Origin: Candidatus Nanohalarchaeota archaeon
GTDB taxonomy: Archaea; EX4484-52; B79-G9
Length of the DNA stretch: 17,269 bases
Assembly: GCA_030594795.1 (NCBI GenBank)
Contig: JAUVEK010000015.1
Location: 1 to 17,269, forward strand
Reading direction: 5' to 3'
The translations under genes were made by a program, and so were the position numbers. How positions within the stretch are numbered: the first letter of the stretch is position 1; each line of letters begins with the position of its first letter. The notes beneath the pieces were generated by a model that made no database searches, was not told where the DNA came from, and saw nothing but the letters and a program-made list of their open reading frames with translations. Below are positions 5,910-13,837 of the stretch, one piece after another.

Positions 5910-6380
5910 TCAAAACTTCTTAATCCTTCTCTGCTTGGGAATCTGGTTCTTAAGATAACCCTCCTTGTAAAGCCCGCACCCAAGATAATCATCCCCGTAT
6001 TTAACAACCACATAACCAGACAATTCCGTATGCGATAAATCAGAAATATCAAGCCCCCTCATATACTTCCACGCATCTTCCTCCTCAAGCTCAAGCACAT
6101 TCCTCGTCGCATGCTTCCCAAAAAGCTGGACTGCATTCGTTGTCAGCTTTAGTGTGGCAGATCTCCTTCCAAACAGCATCCCAATCCCTTCCATTCTCAG
6201 GTTTTTCAGGTCTTTTGATAGGGCGCATCTTGTGGTCAGCCAGATCTTGTCTGATCTTTCTAAGTATTCGTATTTATTAAGAATAGTCTTTTCTATGCCG
6301 TACTGCTCTTTGATCTCTTTAAAGAGGTCTTTTTTCTCGCGCGAATTCATGATTTTCAGGGCTGACGGTGGCTGCTGCAT
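5910..6380 (-). CDS. PUA-domain RNA-binding protein, partner of NSUN methyltransferase
   Basis: 156 residues. The N-terminal half (about 15-75) resembles the small domain found ahead of PUA in archaeal ribosome-biogenesis proteins. About 78-155 is a PUA domain: LKLTTNAVQLFGKHATRNVLEL, then ISDLSHTELSGYVVVKYGDDYLGCGLYKEGYLKNQIPK, the usual strand-Gly pattern that grips RNA. I believe this is the COG3270-type protein linked to the NOL1/NOP2/sun family; that assignment is from memory of the family. It starts 9 nt after the methyltransferase gene, with AGGTAATT before the ATG, so the two probably act together on rRNA or tRNA, the PUA part supplied as a separate chain. A later Met (12) is possible but has no ribosome site. 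Confidence 0.8.
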   Translation of the reverse strand: MQQPPSALKIMNSREKKDLFKEIKEQYGIEKTILNKYEYLERSDKIWLTTRCALSKDLKNLRMEGIGMLFGRRSATLKLTTNAVQLFGKHATRNVLELEEEDAWKYMRGLDISDLSHTELSGYVVVKYGDDYLGCGLYKEGYLKNQIPKQRRIKKF

Positions 6381-6389
6381 GATAATTAC

Positions 6390-7328
6390 CTATTCCTTTT
6401 TTATTTTTGCCACAAAAAACCCCTCAGAATCATTATCCTGCGGGTATATCCTTGCGCAATCCCTCACATCCTCATTAAAGCGCGCGCCCTGCCACTCCAA
6501 AATCCCTTCCCTTGTCTTAAGTCCATCCAGCTTCACTTTCTCAACACGCAGTCCTTTGACCTTATCAAGAAGATAGCTGACCACACCCTCGTTTTCCTCA
6601 GGCGCAAGCGTGCACGTCGAATACACCAGAACCCCCCCGCTTTTTAAACACTGAGAAGCATTCAGGACAATATGCTTCTGGAGCCTCGAAAGATTAAATA
6701 TCAGAGGCTCGCTCCAATGCGAAAGCACCTTCCAGTCCTTCCTCACAGTCCCCTCACAAGAGCATGGAGCATCAACAAGAACCCTGTCAAACTCTATACC
6801 CGACCTGTTCAGCTTGGCGCCGTCCATCCGGGTAACAATCGTATTCACAACACCGCCCTTGTCAAGATTATACCTCAAAGCCTTGATGCGCGAGATATTC
6901 GTATCATTCGCAACCACAAGACCGGTATTCTCCATCATCTCAGCCATCTGTGTCGTCTTTGAGCCGGGAGCAGCGCACACATCAAGAACAGTCTCCTCCT
7001 CTTTGGCGCCGAGAACAAGCGCAGGAATCATAGACGATGCTTCCTGCACATAAAAATATCCCAGAAAATGCTCAGGAGTATTACCCAAAGCCACATCACC
7101 CTTATCCTCAACCCAGAACCCCCATTTATTCCACGGGATGCTCTTGAGCACAAAACCTTCTTCTTCCAGCCTCGACACACATTCATCGCAACTGATTTTG
7201 AACCTGTTGACACGTATCGCGCGCCTGAGAGGAATCCTGCAATATTCAAGAAACCTCTTATTTTCTCTTCCCAATAATGCGTGAGAGCGTGCTTTGAACT
7301 TTGAAGGGAGTATAATGTTTTCTTTCAT
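6390..7328 (-). CDS. RNA m5C methyltransferase, NOL1/NOP2/Sun (RsmB) family
   Basis: Methylates C5 of a cytosine in rRNA or tRNA using SAM. The N-terminal segment with PLRRAIRVN (33-41) is the family's RNA-contact region. Motif I DVCAAPGSKT at 116-125 binds SAM; DAPCSCEG at 186-193 carries the release cysteine C189; YSTCTLAPEENE carries the nucleophile C239. At 312 residues it is the compact archaeal form without a fused PUA domain, which is supplied by the next gene. Its first 71 nt overlap the end of the metallophosphoesterase gene in another frame. The overlap looks real because the conserved N-terminal homology begins within or at the edge of it. The exact target base cannot be told. Confidence 0.93.
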   Translation of the reverse strand: MKENIILPSKFKARSHALLGRENKRFLEYCRIPLRRAIRVNRFKISCDECVSRLEEEGFVLKSIPWNKWGFWVEDKGDVALGNTPEHFLGYFYVQEASSMIPALVLGAKEEETVLDVCAAPGSKTTQMAEMMENTGLVVANDTNISRIKALRYNLDKGGVVNTIVTRMDGAKLNRSGIEFDRVLVDAPCSCEGTVRKDWKVLSHWSEPLIFNLSRLQKHIVLNASQCLKSGGVLVYSTCTLAPEENEGVVSYLLDKVKGLRVEKVKLDGLKTREGILEWQGARFNEDVRDCARIYPQDNDSEGFFVAKIKKE

Positions 7329-7920
7329 TTAGATTCACAACTTTTATGTTCTTATCCGGCAGGTCCACAATGTATCCCCTGCCCATACCGTGATCAGTAA
7401 GTGCGCAGTTTATCGCAAGCGTCTTCCCGGTCATCTCACATCCGTTCGACTCATGAATATGGCCAAAAACATGCATGCATGGATTCTTTACAGACAGAAA
7501 CTTCCGATACTCCATAAATCCTGCATGGGCATTTGACCATGCACTGTCAAGGATGCCGTACGGCGGATAATGCGTAATCATAACCAGCTTCTCACCATCA
7601 ACATCTTTTACAGCATCCAGGGTCTCATCAACACCAAACGGCCTGCCTCCCCCGACGCATAAAAAAGAATATTCCCCATACCTGAAAACACCGTCACCGA
7701 CAGTCACATATTTGCTATTGTAATCCATGCCTGAATCCCAGTTGCCCCTCACAATGAAACTCCTGACCTTCAGTTTCTTAAAAAACTCATACGCAAACTG
7801 GTTATCCAGAAAATCCCCTGCATTGATAAACACATCAATATTTTCATTCTCTATAGTCTGCAGAATATTCCCTGCAACCGCAGCATTCCTGTGAATATCC
7901 GAAGTACAAAGCAATTTCAT
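7258..7920 (-). CDS. Calcineurin-like metallophosphoesterase
   Basis: 220-residue two-metal phosphoesterase. Metal ligands are visible in order: SDIH (D8, H10), AGDF (D36), RGNWD (N60; the usual GNHD histidine is Trp, so the transition-state His is absent at that spot, as in some archaeal members), THYPP (H117) and GHIH (H154, H156). It belongs near the YfcE/MJ0936-type phosphodiesterases; the natural substrate is unknown. It heads a three-gene unit with the NSUN methyltransferase and the PUA protein. A TATA box centred about 27 nt upstream and no Shine-Dalgarno site point to a leaderless transcript. A role in RNA metabolism is suggested only by the neighbours. Confidence 0.9.
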   Translation of the reverse strand: MKLLCTSDIHRNAAVAGNILQTIENENIDVFINAGDFLDNQFAYEFFKKLKVRSFIVRGNWDSGMDYNSKYVTVGDGVFRYGEYSFLCVGGGRPFGVDETLDAVKDVDGEKLVMITHYPPYGILDSAWSNAHAGFMEYRKFLSVKNPCMHVFGHIHESNGCEMTGKTLAINCALTDHGMGRGYIVDLPDKNIKVVNLNERKHYTPFKVQSTLSRIIGKRK

Positions 7921-7942
7921 AATCAGTGGATTATATTAGGTA

Positions 7943-7952
7943 ACTATAAAAA
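7943..7952 (-). promoter_or_regulatory. TATA box of the phosphoesterase operon
   Basis: Minus strand TTTTTATAGT, centred about 27 nt before the phosphoesterase ATG, in the 37-nt gap after the TBP gene. Fits leaderless transcription. Confidence 0.55.
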
Positions 7953-7957
7953 CCTAT

Positions 7958-8590
7958 TTATTTCAGGGCGCCTATGCCCTTCAGTTTGCCTCTCAGCCTC
8001 TCTATGGAGCGCGCGACAATTTCTTCACTTTTTGCGCCAGTGCACACAATCTTCCCTGAATTGAATATCAGAAACACAACTTTAGGATCATCAAGCCTGT
8101 AAACCAGCCCGGGAAACTGCTCCGGTTCATACTCGCACTCCCCAAGCTCAAACACAATCTTATTTAAATCCAGCTTGGACTTCAGGTCTGCAGTCCCAAC
8201 AATATTCACGATTTCAACATCAACCTTGTGCGACACATCAATTCCAAGTCCCCTGAATGTCTCAACCGTCTTTTTGATTGCTGTTTTTGCATCAGCGAAT
8301 GACTTGGAGCCTGAGCATATAATCTTGCCTGTAGTAAACACCAGGGTAGAAGCTTTAGGGTCCTTTACCCGGTAAACCAGCCCGGGAAAAGATTCAGGCT
8401 CATATTCAGCTTCATCCAGGTTCGATGCCAGCATTTCAAGTGAAAATTTAGTATGCGTATTAGCAGAAACCACAATGTTCTGTATCTTGATTCCAGCATC
8501 TTCTGCAACGATCTTTTTCTTGATTCCAGCATCTTCTGCAACGCTCTTTTTCTTGATTTCAGCATCTCCTGCAACATTTTTTCCTGTCAT
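7958..8590 (-). CDS. tbp: TATA-binding protein with repeated N-terminal tail
   Basis: General transcription factor that binds and bends the TATA box. The saddle is made of two direct repeats: IKIQNIVVSANTH to about residue 115 with FPGLVYRVKDPKAS and GKIICSGSK, then VEIVNIVGTADL to the end with FPGLVYRLDDPK and GKIVCTGAK. The archaeal core is about 180 residues and normally starts right at the first strand. Here about 32 extra residues precede it, made of 11-residue repeats (VAEDAGIKKKI type). There is no other in-frame ATG, so the tail appears translated. The usual acidic C-terminal tail is not seen. Two TATA-like boxes precede it (8635-8644 and about 8616-8624), so it may bind its own promoter. 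Confidence 0.96.
   Translation of the reverse strand: MTGKNVAGDAEIKKKSVAEDAGIKKKIVAEDAGIKIQNIVVSANTHTKFSLEMLASNLDEAEYEPESFPGLVYRVKDPKASTLVFTTGKIICSGSKSFADAKTAIKKTVETFRGLGIDVSHKVDVEIVNIVGTADLKSKLDLNKIVFELGECEYEPEQFPGLVYRLDDPKVVFLIFNSGKIVCTGAKSEEIVARSIERLRGKLKGIGALK
8486..8584 (-). repeat. Three 33-nt tandem repeats in the TBP gene
   Basis: Units 8486-8518, 8519-8551 and 8552-8584. The first two (plus-strand order) are almost identical, the third is more diverged. Each encodes 11 residues, and the copy nearest the core runs into its first strand (AGIKIQN), so the tail probably arose by repeated duplication of the start of the core gene. Confidence 0.9.
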
Positions 8591-8616
8591 AATATCATCT
8601 CTGTTGATTAATAATC

Positions 8617-8967
8617 TTAATATACAATACGTTTCTTTATAAAGGTTAAGCAGTTTTGGGCTCTCGTGAAGACATGCTTAACCATATCCATGATTGCTGC
8701 CAGAAAAAAGGCAGCAGCCTGAGTACCGGGAACCGGATAAAGATGGACTGCCTGCTGGCTATGGTTGATTCTGTGCTCAATACCAGGAGATAATGCGCCT
8801 GTAATTGCATTCAGGCGAAAAAACGGCTTTCCTGCACTAAAATCTTTAACAGGTACCCTGCCTGCTGCGCTTAAATATCCTCCAGTCAGTACAGGCACGG
8901 GTAAATTAAATTGCGGTATCTGCAAGTTTATTGGACAGTAATATTCATTGTACTTCTGATTTTTCAT
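8617..8967 (-). CDS. Doubtful 116-residue ORF
   Basis: Its ATG overlaps the TGA of the FAD oxidoreductase gene by ATGA, the arrangement of coupled operon genes, and it stays open for 116 codons. The protein is not recognised: no membrane helix of full length, rich in Pro, Ala, His and Gln in the middle, basic at the end. Its 3' end covers the TBP promoter. Against it, the DNA holds several inverted repeats (TGCTGCC/GGCAGCA at 8695-8716, CGCCTG/CAGGCG near 8790-8815) and a repeated CCTGCCTGCTG word, unlike the neighbouring genes. It could be a structured leader for TBP or a decayed gene. Confidence 0.4.
   Translation of the reverse strand: MKNQKYNEYYCPINLQIPQFNLPVPVLTGGYLSAAGRVPVKDFSAGKPFFRLNAITGALSPGIEHRINHSQQAVHLYPVPGTQAAAFFLAAIMDMVKHVFTRAQNCLTFIKKRIVY
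8635..8644 (-). promoter_or_regulatory. TATA box of the TBP gene
   Basis: CTTTATAAAG, a perfect palindrome, 45 nt before the TBP start. Transcription would begin near 8613, leaving a leader of about 23 nt with GAGATGAT as ribosome site. A weaker box nearer the gene (about 8616-8624) would be leaderless. Confidence 0.5.
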
Positions 8968-10274
8968 GTTTTGTCACCAACTCTATTGTATGCTTTCATA
9001 AATTCCATAACACTTTTTATGCACGCATCCATATTAAGATATTTGAATTGCGAGAACCTGCCAACAAGTTCTATCCCGTAATTTTCAAGATACTCCTTAA
9101 CAATCCCTGTATTTTTTGAATATTCCAGGTCATAAATAACATACGCATACTTGGACCTCTTCACAAGCGAAAAGCAGACCTTCGCATCATCCACAATCCC
9201 CATTTTACAAAGGTCAGAAACCACTTCATCAATAATCTCTTTATCCCCCCTTTTCCACACATCATCCCCGAAATTGCACGTAATCTCTGCAAGGATGCTG
9301 CTTTTCTGGGGCGGCGCAACCACCGGGCTGTAATTCGACGGAAAACTCAACCTGTTAAAAATACCGTCTTTTTTTGAAGGCACATAAAGCCATGATATAT
9401 CGTTTATCCTGTCAGCATCAACACCGAGCATAACAGTAATCACTGAATTGAATTTAAGCAGGCGGGCAGCATTTTTAACTTCATCCGGCACATTCTCAAT
9501 CATATTCACAATCTCAGGCAAAGGCAAAGTCGAGATAAGCCGCTTTCCTTTTTGCTCTTTTGTTCCGTCGCTTACAGCGAATCCACCCCCATGTTTCCTG
9601 ATGGACTTAATATCAAAATTCATCAAAATCCTGTCTTTAACAGGCTCCTCAAATGCCTTAATCATTGCCTGGATGCCGCCGTTTTTCGGATAATAGAAAT
9701 GCAGCTGGTGCCTGTATCCCTCGGTCTCAATACCAACAGCAGATTTGATAATGTCCTCAACAGGCGGCTTTGGAACCCGTCCTGCTATCCATTCTGTGCT
9801 CATGTGTTCTGTCCTGAAGTTCCATATTTTCTCATTATAAGGGACCATGTATTTTTCAGCAATGCCTTTCCCAAAAGTCTGGTAAATCCACTCCTTGAAG
9901 TTGCATGCCTCTTTTTTCTTCAAACCGAGCGTCTTTACAAAATGATAGAGGCATTCATAATTGTCCTTTTTCGGCAGCTCCGACAGCCCGTTCTCAAACG
10001 GGTATTTCACATATCTCCCCTTGAAAAAAATCTTGGTATTTCTCCTGTTTTTGACAATGTTGTTCCCTAGTTTATCAACCATGAACTTCAGGACTTCTTT
10101 GTCTCTTGAAAAAATAATGTGCGAACCGCCCCGGTCAAAAGTGAACCCCTTTTCACTGATCGACCTGCAAAGACCGCCGCATTCTGGATTTTTTTCAAGA
10201 ATAAGGATATCTTCTTTCATGAGACTCCCAAGCGCAAGAGCGCTAAGACCCCCACCCAAAATTAACGTTTTCAT
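8964..10274 (-). CDS. FAD-dependent oxidoreductase, protoporphyrinogen oxidase / UDP-galactopyranose mutase-like
   Basis: About 436 residues. The N-terminus MKTLILGGGLSALALGS is the FAD dinucleotide-binding fold, LEKNPECGGLCRS with FDRGGSHIIF binds the cofactor further, and NEKIWN, AGRVPKP and YPKNGGIQAM are typical of COG1232-type flavoproteins that include HemY, UDP-galactopyranose mutase-like proteins and desaturases. The substrate is not determined. The start is placed at the ATG at 10274 because GTGA lies 5 nt upstream, the spacing used elsewhere here; a GTG at 10283 would add three residues. Either way it overlaps or abuts the geranylgeranyl reductase stop, so the two are coupled. That neighbour makes an isoprenoid or lipid-linked substrate plausible, but a glycan-linked role is equally open. 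Confidence 0.85.
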   Translation of the reverse strand: MKTLILGGGLSALALGSLMKEDILILEKNPECGGLCRSISEKGFTFDRGGSHIIFSRDKEVLKFMVDKLGNNIVKNRRNTKIFFKGRYVKYPFENGLSELPKKDNYECLYHFVKTLGLKKKEACNFKEWIYQTFGKGIAEKYMVPYNEKIWNFRTEHMSTEWIAGRVPKPPVEDIIKSAVGIETEGYRHQLHFYYPKNGGIQAMIKAFEEPVKDRILMNFDIKSIRKHGGGFAVSDGTKEQKGKRLISTLPLPEIVNMIENVPDEVKNAARLLKFNSVITVMLGVDADRINDISWLYVPSKKDGIFNRLSFPSNYSPVVAPPQKSSILAEITCNFGDDVWKRGDKEIIDEVVSDLCKMGIVDDAKVCFSLVKRSKYAYVIYDLEYSKNTGIVKEYLENYGIELVGRFSQFKYLNMDACIKSVMEFMKAYNRVGDKT

Positions 10275-10279
10275 ATCAC

Positions 10280-11365
10280 TCACACATGCTTCCCGGCTCC
10301 ATCAGCAGTATCCAGAAACCTCTTCACAAGAACTGGCTTCAATAACCTGTACTTCATCGCGAACTCAAATACCTTCAATTGCAATGCACTTTCTTTAATA
10401 TCCTTAACCAATGTCCTGCAATACTCTTCATGCTTCCTGAACCGCTCAATAGAATAATCCTCGTATTTAACAGCATCATAACATACATCCGCAGCAGCCC
10501 TGCCGCTGATGATTGCAGGCTCGATGCCGGCGCCGACAAGAGGTATCACAAATCCTGCGGCATCACCGCACAAAAGAACTCTCCTTTTGCAGTTGTGAGT
10601 GTTTTTGAGCAATGTCATTGGAATCATGTGCGCCTTAACATTTCCTGCCTCAAGACCATGCTTCCTGACCATCTCATCAAACCGCTTGCGAAGTTTCCCC
10701 GAGCATGATACTTTTGTGCCAACCCCGGCATTTACGCACCCGTCCTTTGGTATAATCCATTCATACCCTACAAAATCATGATATAGGTATCCTACAGCAC
10801 AATTACCGTATCTTTTTTCAATCTCTTTATTGCTCATCTTAATATCTGATTCAATAGCAAGCGCACAATTCTCCTCGCTCCACCCGTCATTCAGCCCGGT
10901 CTTCTTCGCTACAATGCTGTTCACGCCGTCAGCGCCAATAACGATTTTTGATGTGAACGCGCCTTTTTTCGTGGCGACTTTCACTTTCTTTGAATCAGCT
11001 AAAACATCAGATACCCTGCAGTTGTCAATCACCTTTGCTCCCGACTCAATTGCCTTCCTTGTAATCAGGTAGTCAAACTTCTTGCGCAAAAACATAAACG
11101 AGGGATAATCCCTCTCAATCATAATCTTCCCGTCAAAATAAACCTTTACTCCATCTGTTCTCCTCTCGACAATATCCTCAACTTCAGTTCCATATATCCC
11201 GACAACATCCCTGATGGTCGGGCAAAACATCCCCCCGCACGGCTTATCCCGTGGGAGCTTCTCCTTTTCCAGAAGCAGCGTCTTCAACCCGTATTTTGCG
11301 CATTTTTCTGCAGCAGCGCTGCCACCTGGCCCTGCCCCCACGACAATAACATCATAATCATACAT
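10280..11365 (-). CDS. Geranylgeranyl reductase family flavoprotein
   Basis: 361 residues. FAD-binding GAGPGGSAAAE at 10-20, the family motif KPCGG at 41-45, GADGVNS at 144-150, YEWIIPK at 201-207 (the YxWxFPK motif with Ile for Phe), and the second FAD motif GDAAGFVIPLVGAGIEPAI at 267-285. Members of this family saturate the isoprenoid chains of archaeal ether lipids or of quinones and carotenoids. The length is slightly short of typical archaeal GGR. The ATG has AGGT 6 nt upstream. It lies 20 nt after the membrane-protein gene and runs directly into the FAD oxidoreductase gene. Membership is firm; which double bonds it reduces is not. Confidence 0.9.
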   Translation of the reverse strand: MYDYDVIVVGAGPGGSAAAEKCAKYGLKTLLLEKEKLPRDKPCGGMFCPTIRDVVGIYGTEVEDIVERRTDGVKVYFDGKIMIERDYPSFMFLRKKFDYLITRKAIESGAKVIDNCRVSDVLADSKKVKVATKKGAFTSKIVIGADGVNSIVAKKTGLNDGWSEENCALAIESDIKMSNKEIEKRYGNCAVGYLYHDFVGYEWIIPKDGCVNAGVGTKVSCSGKLRKRFDEMVRKHGLEAGNVKAHMIPMTLLKNTHNCKRRVLLCGDAAGFVIPLVGAGIEPAIISGRAAADVCYDAVKYEDYSIERFRKHEEYCRTLVKDIKESALQLKVFEFAMKYRLLKPVLVKRFLDTADGAGKHV

Positions 11366-11385
11366 AACAATACCTTTCTATCAAT

Positions 11386-12132
11386 TCACGCCAAAATATT
11401 TAAAACCCACTCACCCAGACATGAAAACACAATATAATTGAACCATATATGCGTCACACTGAAAATTATTCCGCCAATAACCGGCGCCCTGTAAACACAA
11501 TAATAAATGCCGCCTGTTAAAACATCATAAAGCACAGTAAGCCCCACGCCCCAGAGCACGATGTGTGCCGGGCTTAAGTTGGCAGTGCCTGCAATCACTG
11601 CGACAACAGCGATGCCTAATAGCGCAACCGGCAGGTAGCGCGCCTCTTCATGAGTGTACACAATGCTGATTGGATAGGCAAGGAGGCCGACAAGGGCACC
11701 CATGAGTGGCCCGAAAAGCACAGCACAGAGCACAGTACCAAACACTGCAAGGTCAATCCCAAGCTGCAGTCTCAGATGCTTTTGGTACATCCTCGAGATA
11801 ACTGCTGCAGCAATGAATCCTGCTGTTACAAGCAATGGCCTGAAAAATATACCCAAAAGAATCATCGCACCGGCAATAATTACTGGGTAAAACACAATAT
11901 TTTTATTGAATGTCAGGTTATGTACTAGTGAATCAGCTTTAATGTCCTGATAGTTGCGCACTTCTGCAGGTTTCCGGGAGGATGACAAGCAGTCTCTGCC
12001 AGTTAAATTGATTGCAGAAGTGCTCGATGCGCGCGCATTGCGCGGGTTAATCCCCCTCAAAACAACATCAATAAGCCATCCGAACATAGGCGCAACCTGC
12101 AATATCATTAGCGCCGTGGTCAGGTCGCCCAT
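11386..12132 (-). CDS. Polytopic membrane protein, possibly ECF transporter S-component-like
   Basis: 248 residues with about six to seven hydrophobic helices: a weak one near 8-24, then 78-113 (two), 125-160 (two), 166-183, 189-207 and 217-240. Residues 25-77 are a polar stretch of no known motif. The part LAVFGTVLCAVLFGPLMGALVGLL resembles the Gly-rich helices of ECF transporter substrate-binding (S) subunits, but no partner ATPase is in view, so this is only a guess. It is the first gene of the unit with geranylgeranyl reductase and the FAD oxidoreductase, so a role around lipid or isoprenoid handling is possible. GATGAT precedes the ATG. Confidence 0.75.
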   Translation of the reverse strand: MGDLTTALMILQVAPMFGWLIDVVLRGINPRNARASSTSAINLTGRDCLSSSRKPAEVRNYQDIKADSLVHNLTFNKNIVFYPVIIAGAMILLGIFFRPLLVTAGFIAAAVISRMYQKHLRLQLGIDLAVFGTVLCAVLFGPLMGALVGLLAYPISIVYTHEEARYLPVALLGIAVVAVIAGTANLSPAHIVLWGVGLTVLYDVLTGGIYYCVYRAPVIGGIIFSVTHIWFNYIVFSCLGEWVLNILA

Positions 12133-12196
12133 CAGTTATCATCTTTAGTCAAACAAGGCTGAAGTCATCACTCCACGACAGAAATGATTAACCGCA

Positions 12197-12206
12197 TAAT
12201 TTTTAA
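12197..12206 (-). promoter_or_regulatory. Possible promoter of the reductase operon
   Basis: An AT-rich box (minus strand TTAAAAATTATG-like) about 70 nt before the membrane-protein gene, directly after a T7 run. Position fits a promoter for the second lipid operon; the match to TATA consensus is poor. Confidence 0.3.
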
Positions 12207-12222
12207 TATCTAATGAATCTCC

Positions 12223-12229
12223 AAAAAAA
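12223..12229 (-). terminator. T7 run after the mevalonate genes
   Basis: Seven T on the minus strand about 20 nt after the DUF35 gene, in the 116-nt gap before the next gene. Archaeal terminators are commonly plain T-runs. Confidence 0.45.
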
Positions 12230-12248
12230 GCCCAGCAATTATCATAAT

Positions 12249-12668
12249 CTACAAATTCTCATGCGTAATCGGCATAAACTTGATTCCGTACTGGATAATT
12301 CCTTCTTTCCCGTCCTCATAAATCTTCCTGAAACTGGCTTCCACGCGCAGCCCTATTTTAAGCTTCTTCGCATCGCAGTCAACAACCTGGCCAAGCACAT
12401 CTGGCCCATTCTTGTCAAGCCTGACAATCGCAAGAGCATAAGGAACACTCTTTTCAAACCCGGCAGGCGGGGCATATATCTGTGTATAAGTGACGATTGC
12501 ACCGTAATTGCTGAACCTCTTTTCAACAATTTTCCCTGTCCTTCTGCATTTCGGGCACAGTTCCCTTGGAGGATAAAAATCAGTATTGCACTTTTCACAA
12601 TGCGTCCCGAGAAGTTTATACTTGTTTTTAAAGCGCCTCCAAAGCATTGGAACAGATGTTCTGTGCAT
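12249..12668 (-). CDS. DUF35 OB-fold zinc-ribbon protein, HMG-CoA synthase/thiolase scaffold
   Basis: 139 residues. Rubredoxin-like zinc ribbon with C24-X2-C27 and C38-X2-C41 (CEKCNTDFYPPRELCPKC), then an OB-fold with ATVTYT-like strand GAIVTYTQIYAPPAGFE and VPYALAIVRLD, typical of DUF35. In archaea this protein holds acetoacetyl-CoA thiolase and HMG-CoA synthase in one complex and helps pass the acetoacetyl-CoA between them, as shown for a methanogen complex. Here the three genes are adjacent in the same order, with only 2 nt between thiolase and this gene. A T-run follows, so it ends the mevalonate transcript. Confidence 0.92.
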   Translation of the reverse strand: MHRTSVPMLWRRFKNKYKLLGTHCEKCNTDFYPPRELCPKCRRTGKIVEKRFSNYGAIVTYTQIYAPPAGFEKSVPYALAIVRLDKNGPDVLGQVVDCDAKKLKIGLRVEASFRKIYEDGKEGIIQYGIKFMPITHENL

Positions 12669-12670
12669 AC

Positions 12671-13828
12671 CTAAAACCTCCTGAATATATTAACTACGCA
12701 TGTAGCGCCGCTTCCGCCGATATTGTGCGTCATCCCTGTTTTGGCGCCATCAATCTGCCTTTTGCCGGCATCGCCACGAAGCTGCGCAACTATTTCAGCT
12801 GCCTGCTTAATGCCGGTAGCCCCGACAGGATGCCCGCATGCTTTGAGCCCCCCGGATGTGTTAATCGGTATTTTGGACCCTATCTGCGTATTCCCATCCT
12901 CAATAAACTTCCCGCCGGCACCCTTCTTACAGAACCCGAGATCCTCAGTAGCCATCACCTCAGCAATAGTAAAGCAGTCATGGACCTCACATACATCTAT
13001 TTCCTTTGAGCTTACGCCTGCCATCTTGTAAGCTGCCTTTGAAGCATCCACAGTTGCCTTAAGTTCAGTCAGAGACGCCCTGTCATGCAGAGCAAGAGTA
13101 TCAGATGCCTGCCCGCTTCCTGTAACATAGACCGGCGTATCGCAGTATTTCTTTGCAAGGTCTTCCCTGCACAAAATAATTGCTGCTGCCCCGTCAGTAA
13201 GAGGCGAGCAGTCAAGAAGAGTCAAAGGATCAGCAATCATTGTCGAATTAAGGACCTTATCAATACTGATTTCAAACGGGTACTGTGCAACATCCGCATT
13301 CATAGTAGCATTATGATGGTTCTTGACAGCAGCAGCAGCCAGCTGCTCATGTGTTGTCCCGAAATCATGCATATGCCTTCGCGCCATCAGCGCATAAAGC
13401 CCCGGGAACGTCAGGCCGTGAAAACCTTCCCATTCCTCGTCAGCTGCGCCCATGAGACCAACAGTAGCAAACTCTGTGGAGATGTCTGTCATCTTCTCAG
13501 CCCCGCCGACAAACACGATATCATGCATACCGGACATGATTGAAAACAGGCCCTGCCTTAATGCTAGGCTCCCGGAAGCGCATGCTCCCTCAACGCGCGT
13601 AGACGGGATACTTAACCCTGCCTGGTCAGCAACGAGAGCCCCAAGATGCTCCTGCCCGCAGAACCTGCCGGCACTCATGTTTCCGATAAACATAGCATCA
13701 AGGTCACTAGAGCCGATATTCGCATCATTGATTGCCTTCATGCCTGCCTCAAGAGCAATATCCCTGAGTGACTTGTTCCACAGTTCCCCGAATTTCGTCA
13801 GTCCAAGACCAATAGCAGCAACGCGCAT
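12671..13828 (-). CDS. Acetyl-CoA C-acetyltransferase (archaeal thiolase)
   Basis: Condenses two acetyl-CoA to acetoacetyl-CoA, first step of the mevalonate route. 385 residues of the SCP2-type thiolase fold common in archaea. Active-site cysteine C83 in EGACASGS, EVHDCF with H283, and GGLKACGHPVGATG with C331 and H333; the C-terminus has NIGGSGAT. The reaction is unfavourable alone, hence the benefit of the complex with HMG-CoA synthase and the DUF35 scaffold encoded on either side. It begins 9 nt after the HMG-CoA synthase gene, and the ribosome site AGGT overlaps that gene's stop codon. The same 13-nt start region is found before the geranylgeranyl reductase gene. Confidence 0.95.
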   Translation of the reverse strand: MRVAAIGLGLTKFGELWNKSLRDIALEAGMKAINDANIGSSDLDAMFIGNMSAGRFCGQEHLGALVADQAGLSIPSTRVEGACASGSLALRQGLFSIMSGMHDIVFVGGAEKMTDISTEFATVGLMGAADEEWEGFHGLTFPGLYALMARRHMHDFGTTHEQLAAAAVKNHHNATMNADVAQYPFEISIDKVLNSTMIADPLTLLDCSPLTDGAAAIILCREDLAKKYCDTPVYVTGSGQASDTLALHDRASLTELKATVDASKAAYKMAGVSSKEIDVCEVHDCFTIAEVMATEDLGFCKKGAGGKFIEDGNTQIGSKIPINTSGGLKACGHPVGATGIKQAAEIVAQLRGDAGKRQIDGAKTGMTHNIGGSGATCVVNIFRRF

Positions 13829-13837
13829 AACAATACC

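Noticed and set aside
5813..6052. Minus-strand ORF ending in Leu-Arg-Gln-Pro repeats
   Set aside because: It overlaps the conserved PUA gene in another frame and has no start signal; kept only as a repeat.
9552..10070. Plus-strand ORF of 172 codons
   Set aside because: It is antisense to the conserved FAD oxidoreductase gene and its product resembles nothing.
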